DNA of 64,000 nt from Lentimicrobiaceae bacterium (lineage in GTDB: Bacteria > Bacteroidota > Bacteroidia > Bacteroidales > F082), in contig SUWV01000008.1 in NCBI GenBank assembly GCA_015061315.1, positions 1 to 64,000 of the forward strand. The letters run 5' to 3'. The notes beneath the pieces were generated by a model. That model was not told the DNA's origin and did no database searches. It saw nothing but the letters and a program-made list of their open reading frames with translations. Positions 1-7,711 of the stretch are shown in pieces. Each line of letters begins with the position of its first letter. Position 1 is the stretch's first letter. The position numbers and the translations under genes are program-made.

Positions 1-79
1 TTAGAACCAATTTGAATGAAAAAATATCACAAAATCCAAAAATCAGAAGAAAAACAGAACGATTTTAGCACGTTTTTTT

Positions 80-200
80 GAGTCAACAAGCCTACAAGAC
101 AACAGGACAACAAGACAACAGGACAACAGGACAACGAGACAACAGACAACAGACAACGAGTCAACGAGTCAACAGGTCTACAAGGCAAACACCCGAGGAG
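80..200. repeat. Family A degenerate tandem repeat
   Basis: About a dozen degenerate copies of a 9-11-bp unit related to ACAACAGGAC, with variants ACAACGAGAC and TCAACGAGTC. No gene is visible here. The same repeat family recurs at 7620-7650, 14275-14305, 15222-15255 and 17049-17080, and inside the coding sequences of thiE, thiD, rnhA and the T9SS gene at 27119. Confidence 0.85.
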
Positions 201-263
201 ACGATAAGAACGCAGAGGATAAACGTTCATTAAAGACATTTAACTCCAACAGCAACTTTTAAC

Positions 264-346
264 TATTTATACCTTTTTACACCTTTAAACCTTTACTTCC
301 TTTATTACCTTTATACCTTTAAACCTTCTATAACTTTACACCTTAT
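264..346. repeat. Family D degenerate tandem repeat
   Basis: A run of ACCTTTAAACCTTT-like units of 7-12 bp. Similar runs occur at 690-750, 3205-3270 and, inverted, at 57806-57890. It is noncoding. From 1 to 772 the window holds only such repeats and one structured element, with no supportable gene. Confidence 0.8.
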
Positions 347-556
347 TAATTAATAGCAGCACAGATTTTCCAGGTAGCGCCATTTATAGCAGCAGCTCCT
401 CGCGTTAGGGATTGGAGCGGCATCCTTTGCGAGCCGGCAGGGTTTTCAAAGCGGGAACGGAAACGAAGATTGTGAGAAGGGATTGGTGGCGGGACGAACA
501 CATAGCGAGCAAAGATACAGCGGAAAGCCCGACGGCATAGCCGGAACGCACAAAAA
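347..556 (+). other. Dispersed structured intergenic element, copy 1
   Basis: About 200 bp of much higher GC than its surroundings. It contains GCGTTAGGGATTGGAGCGGC near 402-421 and AGCGGAAAGCCCGACGGC near 519-536. Both strings recur on the minus strand at 17207-17420 with the same order and similar spacing, and half-copies occur near 14330 and 54600. It has no convincing reading frame. The paired conserved blocks around a variable centre suggest a structured RNA or a miniature mobile element. My impression is that similar strings are common in other Bacteroidota, but this was not checked. Confidence 0.7.
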
Positions 557-752
557 GAATTAACAATTAACAATGTACAATTGAAAAGCTGAAAATCTGA
601 AAAGCTGAGAAGTGGAGGGGGAAAGAAGTAATGGAGTGATGGAGTGATGAAGTAAAGGGTTAAAGGTGTAAAGGATGTAAAGGGTGAAAGGTGGGAAGTA
701 TTAACTTTAAACCTTTAAACCTTTAACACCTTTACTACCTTTACACCTTATT
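557..752. repeat. Mixed families B, C, E and D repeat block with inverted arms
   Basis: AATTAACAATTAACAAT (B) is followed by GAAAATCTGAAAAGCTGA (C), AGTAATGGAGTGATGGAG (E), then GTTAAAGGTGTAAAGG-like units facing CCTTTAACACCTTTAC-like units (D). The last two arms are complementary, so the block can fold into a long imperfect hairpin just downstream of the minus-strand trkA gene, where it may act as its transcript end. Confidence 0.75.
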
Positions 753-772
753 AATTGATAGGGGGGTGCGAC

Positions 773-1189
773 TTATTCCATCACGATGTTTTCATCGCTG
801 AGCATTTTTGAGAACAATCGTGCGGCATAGCTCTCAGGAATAAAGATCTTCTTGATATTCATCGCCTTCAAAATAGATCTATGCGTATTGTCTATAGCAC
901 GGGCGTAAATATTCTTAACCGATAATTCTTTCAAGGCTGCTACGGTCCTCAGCGAATGTTCCATACTCTGCCCGATTGCTACTATAGCGCAGTCGATCTC
1001 ATCTAATGGCAATGACTTCAAAGCACTTACTTCTGTGGCATCCATGATATAAGATAGTGAAATCCTATCCTTTACATCTTCTATCTTACGCTCATCGTTG
1101 TCGATACCAATAACTTCATTGCCGTTATCGGTAAGATCTTCGGCTAATGTCTTGCCGAAATTTCCAAGTCCTATTATTAAATATTTCAT
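773..1189 (-). CDS. trkA: TrkA/KtrA-type potassium channel regulator, RCK_N domain only
   Basis: Cytoplasmic NAD-binding regulatory subunit that gates a TrkH/KtrB potassium transporter. The 138 residues form one Rossmann RCK_N domain. The nucleotide loop GLGNFG lies at residues 7-12 and the acidic residue ending strand 2 lies in IGIDND. Typical KtrA-like proteins are about 220 residues and carry a C-terminal RCK_C ligand-binding domain. Here the frame stops after SDENIVME, right where RCK_N ends, and repeat-filled DNA follows. The gene starts 8 nt after the trkH stop, so the two are co-transcribed and should work together. The shortening could be a natural RCK_N-only form or a gene eroded by repeat insertion. 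Confidence 0.88.
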   Translation of the reverse strand: MKYLIIGLGNFGKTLAEDLTDNGNEVIGIDNDERKIEDVKDRISLSYIMDATEVSALKSLPLDEIDCAIVAIGQSMEHSLRTVAALKELSVKNIYARAIDNTHRSILKAMNIKKIFIPESYAARLFSKMLSDENIVME

Positions 1190-1197
1190 ATATAATC

Positions 1198-3018
1198 TTA
1201 ATTTATTATTACATTATCTTTTGGTAATCTGTATTTAGGTGTCTCTGAATGTTTTACGAAACTCATTAACACTGTTATCAAGCCGACTCTACCTATGAAC
1301 ATAAGTATCGTGACCCATATCTTGCTACCGTCTGATAGTAGCGGTGTTACGTTGAGACTTGAGCCTACGGTACTAAATGCTGAAATTGTCTCGAACAGCA
1401 GACCTTTCGCTGAGATATTGGGTTCCATTATCACGAGACCTATGAAGAAAATCAATATTGTGAGCATAGAACCGAATATTACGGCTGAGGCTCGACGGAT
1501 GGAGTCGCTTTCTATCTCTCTGTTAAAGAGACGTACGTCTTTCTGACCTTTTATCACAGAGAAAAAATTTCCCATTGCCACTGCGAAGGTGTTTACTTTT
1601 ATACCGCCAGCTGTCGATTGCGAGCCTCCGCCTATCCACATCAGAAACGAGTAGAATATTATCGTTATCAACGAGAACTGAGTCAGGTCGATGCTGTTAA
1701 ATCCTGCTGTCCTTGGAGCTATGGCGTTGAAAAGAGATTGTACGATCTTATCAAAAAACGGCATACCAGCAAATGCTCCGTTCCATTCGCTAATAGCGAT
1801 GATTATGGTACCTACTACGATTAAAATTGCTGTCATACTCAGAACAATCTTCGTATTGATATTAGCGATATGTGAGTAGAACGGTCTCTGTTTCTTTCTT
1901 CTAAAAATCTTGTCAAAAAACTTTCCTGACTTATACGAAAGCATTTTCTTAAAATTCATTAAGATAGGAAAACCTAAGCCGCCGAGCACTATCAAGGTTG
2001 ATATAATGATATAGAAGGCATTATGGTTATACATTATGGTCGGGTTACCGAGGTTGCCACTCAAAGTGGAGAAGCCTGCGTTACAGAAAGCAGATATGGA
2101 GTGGAAGATGGAGAAGAAGATCTCTTGATGCAGATTCATGTTCATGGTGCCATGTATGCTGAGCCATATAAAAAACGCTCCGATGGCTTCAATGATGAAA
2201 GTGAAACCTAATATATACAATAAGGTAGAGATGAGAGAGCTGAATGTCTCGCTGCCGATCATGTCGCGTAGAGCAAATTGGTTGAAGAGTCCTGTGCCAC
2301 CCATAAAGAAGATGGCGAAGAAACTTGTTATCGTCATGATGCCGAGACCTCCAATCTGTATGAGAAGCGCGATGACAATTTGTCCTTCGTAGGTGAATGT
2401 CTGGGCAATATCGACTGTGGAAAGTCCTGTAACGCAGACCGCGCTGGTGGATATGAAGATGGCATCAGCAACAGGAAGCACGATATGCTCTTGAGTAGAA
2501 CGCGGAAGCAGTAGTAATAAGGCACCGAATAATATTATGATTGCGAAGCAGACTGTCATCAGCAAGGCGGGATTGGTCTTTTTATTTATGAAATTGATGA
2601 TACCGCTCGACACTTCTAAAGCCGCGAAGAGAAGTAATGTCAATATTATGAAATGTTTGTTACTGAAAAACTGCCATATATTATAAAGAGCACTCACTTC
2701 TGTTATAGGAATGAACTTAGGTAATGCAGAGAACAACAAAAGCAAGCCAGTAATTGTCGTGAGTGATATTGTCTTACGATTTATCATTTTCCACTGAAAA
2801 ACAATGCGGACTAAAAACGTAATGAAATAGCACCACCACGCGACATTGTAAATATTTAATATTACATTCTGTTCCTTGTCGTTAAGCACGAAGCCGTAGT
2901 CTATCACGCAAGCCGCTATGTTGAGAGCAGAAATAAGGAATATTATCAACTTATACCAAAATGAAATTCTATTCTTCAACGTTTGTGTTATGATATTATC
3001 TAAGATGTTATTTTTCAT
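1198..3018 (-). CDS. trkH: TrkH/KtrB-family potassium uptake membrane protein
   Basis: Inner-membrane K+ (possibly Na+-coupled) translocating subunit, 606 residues. It shows the four pore-loop signatures of the SKT superfamily, each with the filter glycine: SAVCVTGLS, SISAFCNAGFST, NAIAPRTAGFNS and SAFSTVGSSLN. About 130 N-terminal residues with several extra hydrophobic segments precede the first conserved pore repeat, making it longer than a minimal KtrB (about 450). It is the first gene of the trkH-trkA operon. A TATATTTG box on the minus strand at 3050-3057 lies about 32 bp before the ATG. The family call is secure; ion preference cannot be read from the sequence. Confidence 0.93.
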   Translation of the reverse strand: MKNNILDNIITQTLKNRISFWYKLIIFLISALNIAACVIDYGFVLNDKEQNVILNIYNVAWWCYFITFLVRIVFQWKMINRKTISLTTITGLLLLFSALPKFIPITEVSALYNIWQFFSNKHFIILTLLLFAALEVSSGIINFINKKTNPALLMTVCFAIIILFGALLLLLPRSTQEHIVLPVADAIFISTSAVCVTGLSTVDIAQTFTYEGQIVIALLIQIGGLGIMTITSFFAIFFMGGTGLFNQFALRDMIGSETFSSLISTLLYILGFTFIIEAIGAFFIWLSIHGTMNMNLHQEIFFSIFHSISAFCNAGFSTLSGNLGNPTIMYNHNAFYIIISTLIVLGGLGFPILMNFKKMLSYKSGKFFDKIFRRKKQRPFYSHIANINTKIVLSMTAILIVVGTIIIAISEWNGAFAGMPFFDKIVQSLFNAIAPRTAGFNSIDLTQFSLITIIFYSFLMWIGGGSQSTAGGIKVNTFAVAMGNFFSVIKGQKDVRLFNREIESDSIRRASAVIFGSMLTILIFFIGLVIMEPNISAKGLLFETISAFSTVGSSLNVTPLLSDGSKIWVTILMFIGRVGLITVLMSFVKHSETPKYRLPKDNVIIN

Positions 3019-3049
3019 TGAGCTTTGTAAATGGTAAAATTTTTGGATT

Positions 3050-3057
3050 CAAATATA
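3050..3057 (-). promoter_or_regulatory. Bacteroidota -7 promoter box for trkH-trkA
   Basis: On the minus strand this reads TATATTTG, an exact match to TAnnTTTG, about 32 bp upstream of the trkH start. Confidence 0.6.
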
Positions 3058-3111
3058 GGAATAAACATTTATATAACAATTTTTTTCTGGTTATTTTTGA
3101 GGAAATGAGGA

Positions 3112-3272
3112 GGTGGAAGGGATGAAAAGGGTTAAAGGGGGAAAGGATGAAAGGAGTAATGGAGTAATGAAGTAATGGAGTGATGGAGTAATGAAGTAAA
3201 GTTATAAGTATTACCTTTAACACCTTTAATACTTTCAAACCTTTAAACCTTTATTACCTTTACACCTTGTTA
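3112..3272. repeat. Family E/D repeat block with facing arms
   Basis: GGAGTAATGGAGTAATGAAG-like units (E) and GGTTAAAGGGGGAAAGG-like units face ACCTTTAACACCTTTAAT-like units (D). The facing arms are complementary. The block fills most of the 342-bp gap between the divergent trkH and flavodoxin genes; no gene is seen in it. Confidence 0.75.
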
Positions 3273-3315
3273 ATTAATACAGAGAAATAAATGCTTAATG
3301 AAAACAATAAAACAT

Positions 3316-3323
3316 TAAATTTG
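3316..3323 (+). promoter_or_regulatory. -7 promoter box for flavodoxin gene
   Basis: TAAATTTG matches TAnnTTTG and lies 38 bp before the ATG at 3361. Confidence 0.5.
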
Positions 3324-3360
3324 TACTTTCAATAAAGAATTTCTTAAACACTTTTGTTTT

Positions 3361-3903
3361 ATGAAAAGAATATTAATCTTTGCAGTGATATTAACAACAT
3401 TAACAAGCTGCGCTCAAAATGACAAAAACATGAAAACGTTAGTGACTTATTTTTCCGCCACGGGCAACACCGAAGCCGTAGCGAAGCAGATTGCCGACAT
3501 CACAGGTGCCGACATTTTTGAAATCAGACCTGAAGTGCCTTATTCGCAAGCCGACCTTGACTGGACAGACAAGACTTCGAGGAGCAGCGTTGAGATGAAC
3601 GACCGCTCATTCCGCCCTGCTTTCATCAAAGACTTGAAAAACCACGATGACTATGATGTCATCTACATCGGTTTCCCGATTTGGTGGTACACCGCTCCTA
3701 CCATTATAAATTCGTTTGTTGAAGAATACGGATTTGAAGGAAAGAAAGTCGTGATGTTTGCGACATCAGGTGGCAGCACTCCCGAAAAGGCTCTCAAAGA
3801 GTTCAAAGCCGCATATCCTGAAATCGACTGGGTTGAAGCGAAACTCCTCAACGGAGCTACGGAGAAACAACTGAAGACGTGGATTGAGAATGTTAAGAAA
3901 TAA
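3361..3903 (+). CDS. Lipoprotein-anchored flavodoxin
   Basis: FMN-binding electron-transfer domain on a predicted lipoprotein, 180 residues. Residues 1-17 form a signal peptide ending in the lipobox LTSC (Cys17), so the protein is probably exported and lipid-anchored. The flavodoxin phosphate-binding loop follows at YFSATGNTEAVAKQI, and later strands IYIGFPIWWYTAP and FATSGGSTPEKAL supply the loops that normally hold the isoalloxazine ring. Secreted flavodoxin-like proteins of this type are common in Bacteroidota, and their electron donors are mostly unknown. A single-gene unit is supported by a promoter box at 3316 and a hairpin at 3916. The physiological partner is not deducible here. Confidence 0.88.
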   Translation: MKRILIFAVILTTLTSCAQNDKNMKTLVTYFSATGNTEAVAKQIADITGADIFEIRPEVPYSQADLDWTDKTSRSSVEMNDRSFRPAFIKDLKNHDDYDVIYIGFPIWWYTAPTIINSFVEEYGFEGKKVVMFATSGGSTPEKALKEFKAAYPEIDWVEAKLLNGATEKQLKTWIENVKK

Positions 3904-3915
3904 TAGTTATAGATT

Positions 3916-3952
3916 ATCAGCCGTCAGATTACAGTGGCGGCTGATTTTATTA
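3916..3952 (+). terminator. Rho-independent terminator after flavodoxin
   Basis: ATCAGCCG pairs with CGGCTGAT (8 bp) across a 14-nt loop and is followed by TTTATTA. It begins 12 nt after the flavodoxin stop. Confidence 0.7.
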
Positions 3953-4010
3953 TAGTTTATATCAGAAAACAAATCACAAGAAACTTCAGTTATTAACAAC
4001 TGTCACCTTC

Positions 4011-5441
4011 TCACATCAACTTCTTTATCATTTCCAATTTATCGTAAGGCGGATATTTCATCATGAAGTCGATTCGATTTGATGATTTCAAGACGGCTCT
4101 TTTGTTGCTGAACGCCAAAAAACTTTCCTTGGAGTGATATTTTCCCATGCCGCTCTCCCCTACTCCGCCGAAAGGCAGATGCTCGTTGGCGACATGCAGG
4201 ATAGTGTCGTTCAGACAAACTCCTCCTGATGTCGTGGTTCTTAATGCATCTTCCTCACCTTCATCGTCACCGAAATAATATAAGGCCAAAGGCTTAGGAC
4301 GATTCATGATATATTCCGACACCTTATTGATATTATCAAATTCTATGACAGGAAGTATAGGTCCGAATATTTCTGTCATCATTACATTGACGTTATTGTC
4401 AGACACACGTCCGTGTGTCTCTACATGAGAATATTGTCTTAACTCTAAAAGCGTAAACTGAATATATCTTTCGTCTTTGTCGCATTTTCCGCCGTAAAGT
4501 ATCTTTCCTTCATCGAGATAAGAGACCAATCTGTTATATGCTTTGTCGCTGATAATCCTACAGAAACAATGACTTTTCTGCATGTCGTCGCCATAGAATT
4601 TCTCGACATAATAAATCATCTTTTTCAACAATTCGTCTTTAACATCATGATGCACCATGAGATAATCGGGAGCGACACAGGTCTGACCCGCGTTTATCGT
4701 CTTTCCCCAGACTATTCTTCTCGCTGCAAAATCTATGTTCGCGTTTTTATCGACGATACACGGACTCTTACCTCCAAGTTCCAAAACCAATGGCGTGAGA
4801 TTTTTAGAAGCAGCCTCCATCACAACTCTGCCCATATCCGGACTTCCCGTATAAAAAATGAAATCGAACTTCTGTGCCAACAAAGCCTGATTCACGTCTC
4901 TATGTCCTTGAACCATCGTGATATAATTCTTATCGAAGGTCTCATCTATCATTTTCTGCATCACATCCGAAGTTTTTTGAGAATAAGGCGAAGGCTTTAA
5001 GACAGCGCAGCAACCAGAAGAGATTGCCCCGACCAAAGGAGTGAACATCAGGTTGAAAGGATAATTCCAAGGCGCGATAATCAATGCTACGCCGAAAGGC
5101 TCATACATCACATAACTCTTCGACGGCATGAGATAAACGGGAGTCTTCACCTTCTCAGGTCTCGCCCATTTCTTAATATTTTTTATATGATCGTTAATCT
5201 CATTTAACACTATCGTGATTTCCGTCAGGAAAGCCTCTTCCTTACATTTATGCAGATCTTTCCACAAAGCATCATAAAGCTCATCTTGATATTTCACAAC
5301 GACTTGCTTCAACTTCTTCAGCTGTTTCAATCTGAAACCGATTGACTTAGTTTCGTTTGTCAGGAAAAATTCTCTTTGTTGCGAGACGATATTATTTATT
5401 GAATTACTAAGTTGCTGAGAAGCTGAGTTTGTCGATTCCAT
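4011..5441 (-). CDS. Aldehyde dehydrogenase (class 3 / fatty-aldehyde type)
   Basis: NAD(P)-dependent oxidation of an aldehyde to the acid; 476 residues from the chosen start. Catalytic features are Glu221 in LELGGKSP and the nucleophile Cys255 in NAGQTCVAPDY, with PWNYPFN near 124-130 and EIFGPILPV near 357. I chose the ATG at 5439-5441 (MESTNSAS). An upstream in-frame ATG would add 20 residues encoded by a small palindrome (GGACG...CGTCC), which looks noncoding. Residues about 334-345 are an extra segment just before the conserved EIFGP block, where family members run straight through. This insert is encoded by a perfect 9-bp inverted repeat at 4401-4420 (see repeat entry). The natural substrate is unknown. 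Confidence 0.92.
   Translation of the reverse strand: MESTNSASQQLSNSINNIVSQQREFFLTNETKSIGFRLKQLKKLKQVVVKYQDELYDALWKDLHKCKEEAFLTEITIVLNEINDHIKNIKKWARPEKVKTPVYLMPSKSYVMYEPFGVALIIAPWNYPFNLMFTPLVGAISSGCCAVLKPSPYSQKTSDVMQKMIDETFDKNYITMVQGHRDVNQALLAQKFDFIFYTGSPDMGRVVMEAASKNLTPLVLELGGKSPCIVDKNANIDFAARRIVWGKTINAGQTCVAPDYLMVHHDVKDELLKKMIYYVEKFYGDDMQKSHCFCRIISDKAYNRLVSYLDEGKILYGGKCDKDERYIQFTLLELRQYSHVETHGRVSDNNVNVMMTEIFGPILPVIEFDNINKVSEYIMNRPKPLALYYFGDDEGEEDALRTTTSGGVCLNDTILHVANEHLPFGGVGESGMGKYHSKESFLAFSNKRAVLKSSNRIDFMMKYPPYDKLEMIKKLM
4398..4429. repeat. Short palindromic element inside aldehyde dehydrogenase
   Basis: AGACACACG, a 2-nt centre, CGTGTGTCT, then CTACATGAG. The right end CGTGTGTCTCTACA matches the right end of the palindromes at 15362, 17759 and 18427. 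It is in frame and encodes part of an insertion (around SHVETHGRVS) in the enzyme. Confidence 0.65.
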
Positions 5442-5475
5442 GATGCTCTTTATAATTAAATGTTGTTTAACTAAT

Positions 5476-5495
5476 GGACGCGGCAAGCTACGTCC
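5476..5495. repeat. Small palindrome upstream of aldehyde dehydrogenase
   Basis: GGACG...CGTCC inverted repeat followed by GTACA, between the start codon at 5441 and the gap upstream. It may be a degraded relative of the AGACGTGTC...GACACGTCTCTAC family. It argues against the longer upstream start. Confidence 0.35.
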
Positions 5496-5662
5496 GTACA
5501 TACGAATACAAAAATAGCAAAATATTGTTTTTGAATAAGAGAGAGAATTGAGAATTAAAGTTTATAATCGTAAGATTAGAAGGTGAGACCGTATGGTTGT
5601 CACAATTAAAGGACAACTAAGACGTTTTCATTATGTCATTTGCCAGTCTTTATTCTCGTAAA

Positions 5663-5689
5663 TAAAAAAGGGACGCTATCATACGTCCC
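5663..5689 (-). terminator. Terminator of the DEAD-box helicase gene
   Basis: Read on the minus strand, GGGACG pairs with CGTCCC around an 8-nt loop and is followed by TTTTTTATTT. It lies 40 nt past the helicase stop. Confidence 0.8.
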
Positions 5690-5728
5690 AAATTGTAAAT
5701 TGTTAACTATAAATTGTTAACTCTTATT

Positions 5729-7564
5729 CTATCTGCTTCTATTTCTGCCTCTGCGTCCTGAATCTTTCCTGTCTCTGCGGTCTTTCTTAGAATCTTTCCT
5801 TGAATCTTTACGACTTTCTTTCTTCCTTTCCTTCTTACCTTCAGGTTTGTAGCTTCTGTCGCCGAACTTGTCACGGTTCTTACGCTCCGGTCGGTCGTCG
5901 TCGAATTGTTTCTTCTCTTTTTTCTTCTTTGGCTTAGGGTCGGAGGTCGTTATCTCAACGCGGATTCCTTCCTTATTTCTTCTTTCGTCAGCGAAACAAT
6001 CGACGATGAATTGTGCTTGTGTCTCATCAACATCAATAAATGAGAAGTTCTCCATCATGTCGATTCTGCCAATGCGAATGTCCTTCGTTCCTGTAACGTC
6101 GTTAATCTTACCGATGATGCTGTTAGGTTTGATTCTGTCTTTCTTGCCCTTACTGAAGAACAACCTTTGCAATCCGCTGTCGTCGTATTCTTTCTTCTCG
6201 CCTTTAGCTTTTTTCTCTTTCTTCTCTGGCTTAGTATCGTCGAAGTTCAAGTCTTTGGCATCTTTATAATAATCTAAGAAACGGTTGAAGTTAAGTGCCA
6301 CGACTCTCGCAATCAAGTCTTCGCGACTGAGCCAGTTCAGTTTTCGGAAAGCTATAGGAAGATAATCTTCGATGTCGGCACGCATGATATCGACTTTCTC
6401 GAGACGGTCGATATGATTGAAGAGCTGCTTCTCACACACTTGTTTCGCCGATGGAACCATCGCTCTTTCGATAGTCTGACCAAGTTGTTTCTCAATAGCT
6501 TTGATCTTATGTTTTTCGCGAGAGTGTATCAAGCTGAGACAAACACCTGTCTTATCGGCTCGACCTGTACGACCGCTTCTGTGGATATAGACGGCAGTCT
6601 CGTCAGGAAGATTGTAATTAATAATATGTGTAAGATCGCTGACGTCGATACCGCGAGCTGCCACGTCGGTAGCGACGAGAATTTGCAGATAACGTTGACG
6701 GAAGTGATTCATCACCAAATCGCGTTGAGCTTGCGAGAGGTCGCCGTGAAGTGAGGCGGCGTTATAACCATCGTGAATGAGATTATCTGCAACTTCCTGA
6801 GTTTCGAGTTTCGTTCTACAAAATACGATACCGTAAATTGATGGTGTGTAGTCGATGAAACGTTTCAATGCAAGGTAGCGGTCGTTGGCTCTAATTAAAT
6901 AATGTATGTGACGCACGTTAGCCGTACCAGAATTCTTCTGACCGATAGAAATTCTCACTGGGTCAGTCATATAATGGTTGAGGATTTTCTCCACTTCCAC
7001 CGGCATGGTCGCTGAGAAGAGATGAATGTTTTTCTCTTCAGGCATATATTCTAATATCGCGTCTACATCTTCCTGGAATCCCATATCGAGCATCTCGTCG
7101 GCTTCGTCGAGGACGATAGTTCTTACGTTAGAGAAATCTATCTTGTCACGACGTATCATATCTTCGAGACGACCTGGAGTCGCGACGATGATCTGAGGTT
7201 TCTTAGCAAGTTCTTTAAACTGCACCTCTATACTTGCGCCGCCATAAACAGGCACGACTAATATCTCAGGGATATATTTTGAATAGTTTTTCAAGTCTTT
7301 GGAAATCTGAACGCAGAGTTCGCGAGTCGGACAAAGTATCAGTGCCTGCACGCAACGTTGCGAGGCGTCGATGTTCTGAAGAAGCGGAAGTCCGAAAGCG
7401 GCTGTCTTTCCGGTACCTGTCTGGGCGAGACCAACTAAGTCAGTCTTTTGTGAGAGGAGCACAGGTAAAGTCTCCTGTTGAATTGGCATAGGTTCTTTAA
7501 AACCCAGCTCATCAATAGCCCTCAGTATAGCCGGGTTCAAACCATAATCTTGAAATTGCGACAT
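5729..7564 (-). CDS. deaD: DEAD-box ATP-dependent RNA helicase (DeaD/CsdA type)
   Basis: Unwinds RNA duplexes in ribosome assembly and mRNA turnover, 611 residues. Motifs in order: Q-motif GFKEPMPIQQ (21-30), Walker A AQTGTGKT (Lys53), PTRELC, DEAD at 153-156, SAT at 184-186, and HRSGRTGR in the second RecA domain. After the core comes a DbpA-like RNA-binding fold (roughly 470-545, IIGKINDVTGTKDIRIGRID) and a tail rich in Lys, Arg, Asp and Ser, typical of cold-shock helicases. The start at 7562-7564 (MSQFQDYG) is chosen over an in-frame TTG three codons upstream. TATCTTTG on the minus strand at 7603-7610 is a good promoter. The exact RNA target is unknown. Confidence 0.95.
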   Translation of the reverse strand: MSQFQDYGLNPAILRAIDELGFKEPMPIQQETLPVLLSQKTDLVGLAQTGTGKTAAFGLPLLQNIDASQRCVQALILCPTRELCVQISKDLKNYSKYIPEILVVPVYGGASIEVQFKELAKKPQIIVATPGRLEDMIRRDKIDFSNVRTIVLDEADEMLDMGFQEDVDAILEYMPEEKNIHLFSATMPVEVEKILNHYMTDPVRISIGQKNSGTANVRHIHYLIRANDRYLALKRFIDYTPSIYGIVFCRTKLETQEVADNLIHDGYNAASLHGDLSQAQRDLVMNHFRQRYLQILVATDVAARGIDVSDLTHIINYNLPDETAVYIHRSGRTGRADKTGVCLSLIHSREKHKIKAIEKQLGQTIERAMVPSAKQVCEKQLFNHIDRLEKVDIMRADIEDYLPIAFRKLNWLSREDLIARVVALNFNRFLDYYKDAKDLNFDDTKPEKKEKKAKGEKKEYDDSGLQRLFFSKGKKDRIKPNSIIGKINDVTGTKDIRIGRIDMMENFSFIDVDETQAQFIVDCFADERRNKEGIRVEITTSDPKPKKKKEKKQFDDDRPERKNRDKFGDRSYKPEGKKERKKESRKDSRKDSKKDRRDRKDSGRRGRNRSR

Positions 7565-7602
7565 AAATATCAATAGGTTAAATTAATAAAAGAAATCTTT
7601 TG

Positions 7603-7610
7603 CAAAGATA
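7603..7610 (-). promoter_or_regulatory. -7 promoter box for the helicase gene
   Basis: TATCTTTG on the minus strand, 40 bp before the helicase ATG; exact TAnnTTTG match. Confidence 0.65.
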
Positions 7611-7619
7611 TGAAAAAAG

Positions 7620-7650
7620 TCGACATGACAACAAGACAACAAGACCACAA
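7620..7650. repeat. Short family A repeat
   Basis: GACATGACAACAAGACAACA-type units between two divergent promoters (helicase and serine hydrolase). Confidence 0.6.
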
Positions 7651-7680
7651 GTTTTTATCATTATAAAAAATTTCTTTTTG

Positions 7681-7688
7681 TATATTTG
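7681..7688 (+). promoter_or_regulatory. -7 promoter box for serine hydrolase gene
   Basis: TATATTTG, exact consensus, 24 bp before the ATG at 7712. Confidence 0.6.
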
Positions 7689-7711
7689 CACCTTTCATAA
7701 AATTCATTCAG

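Noticed and set aside
80..200. CRISPR array
   Set aside because: Units are 9-11 bp, degenerate and without unique spacers; no cas genes nearby.
347..556. Protein-coding gene or transposase fragment in the GC-rich element
   Set aside because: Short frames on the two strands have no recognisable motif, and the second copy does not keep them open in the same frame; conserved blocks look like RNA or DNA structure.
3008..3238. A 76-residue minus-strand reading frame upstream of trkH
   Set aside because: It is made of family D and E repeats (LHYSITPLLHYSITP) and has no sign of being a gene.
5442..5501. A 20-residue longer aldehyde dehydrogenase
   Set aside because: The extra codons cover a palindrome (GGACG...CGTCC) and a short spacer; MESTNSAS is a normal start.
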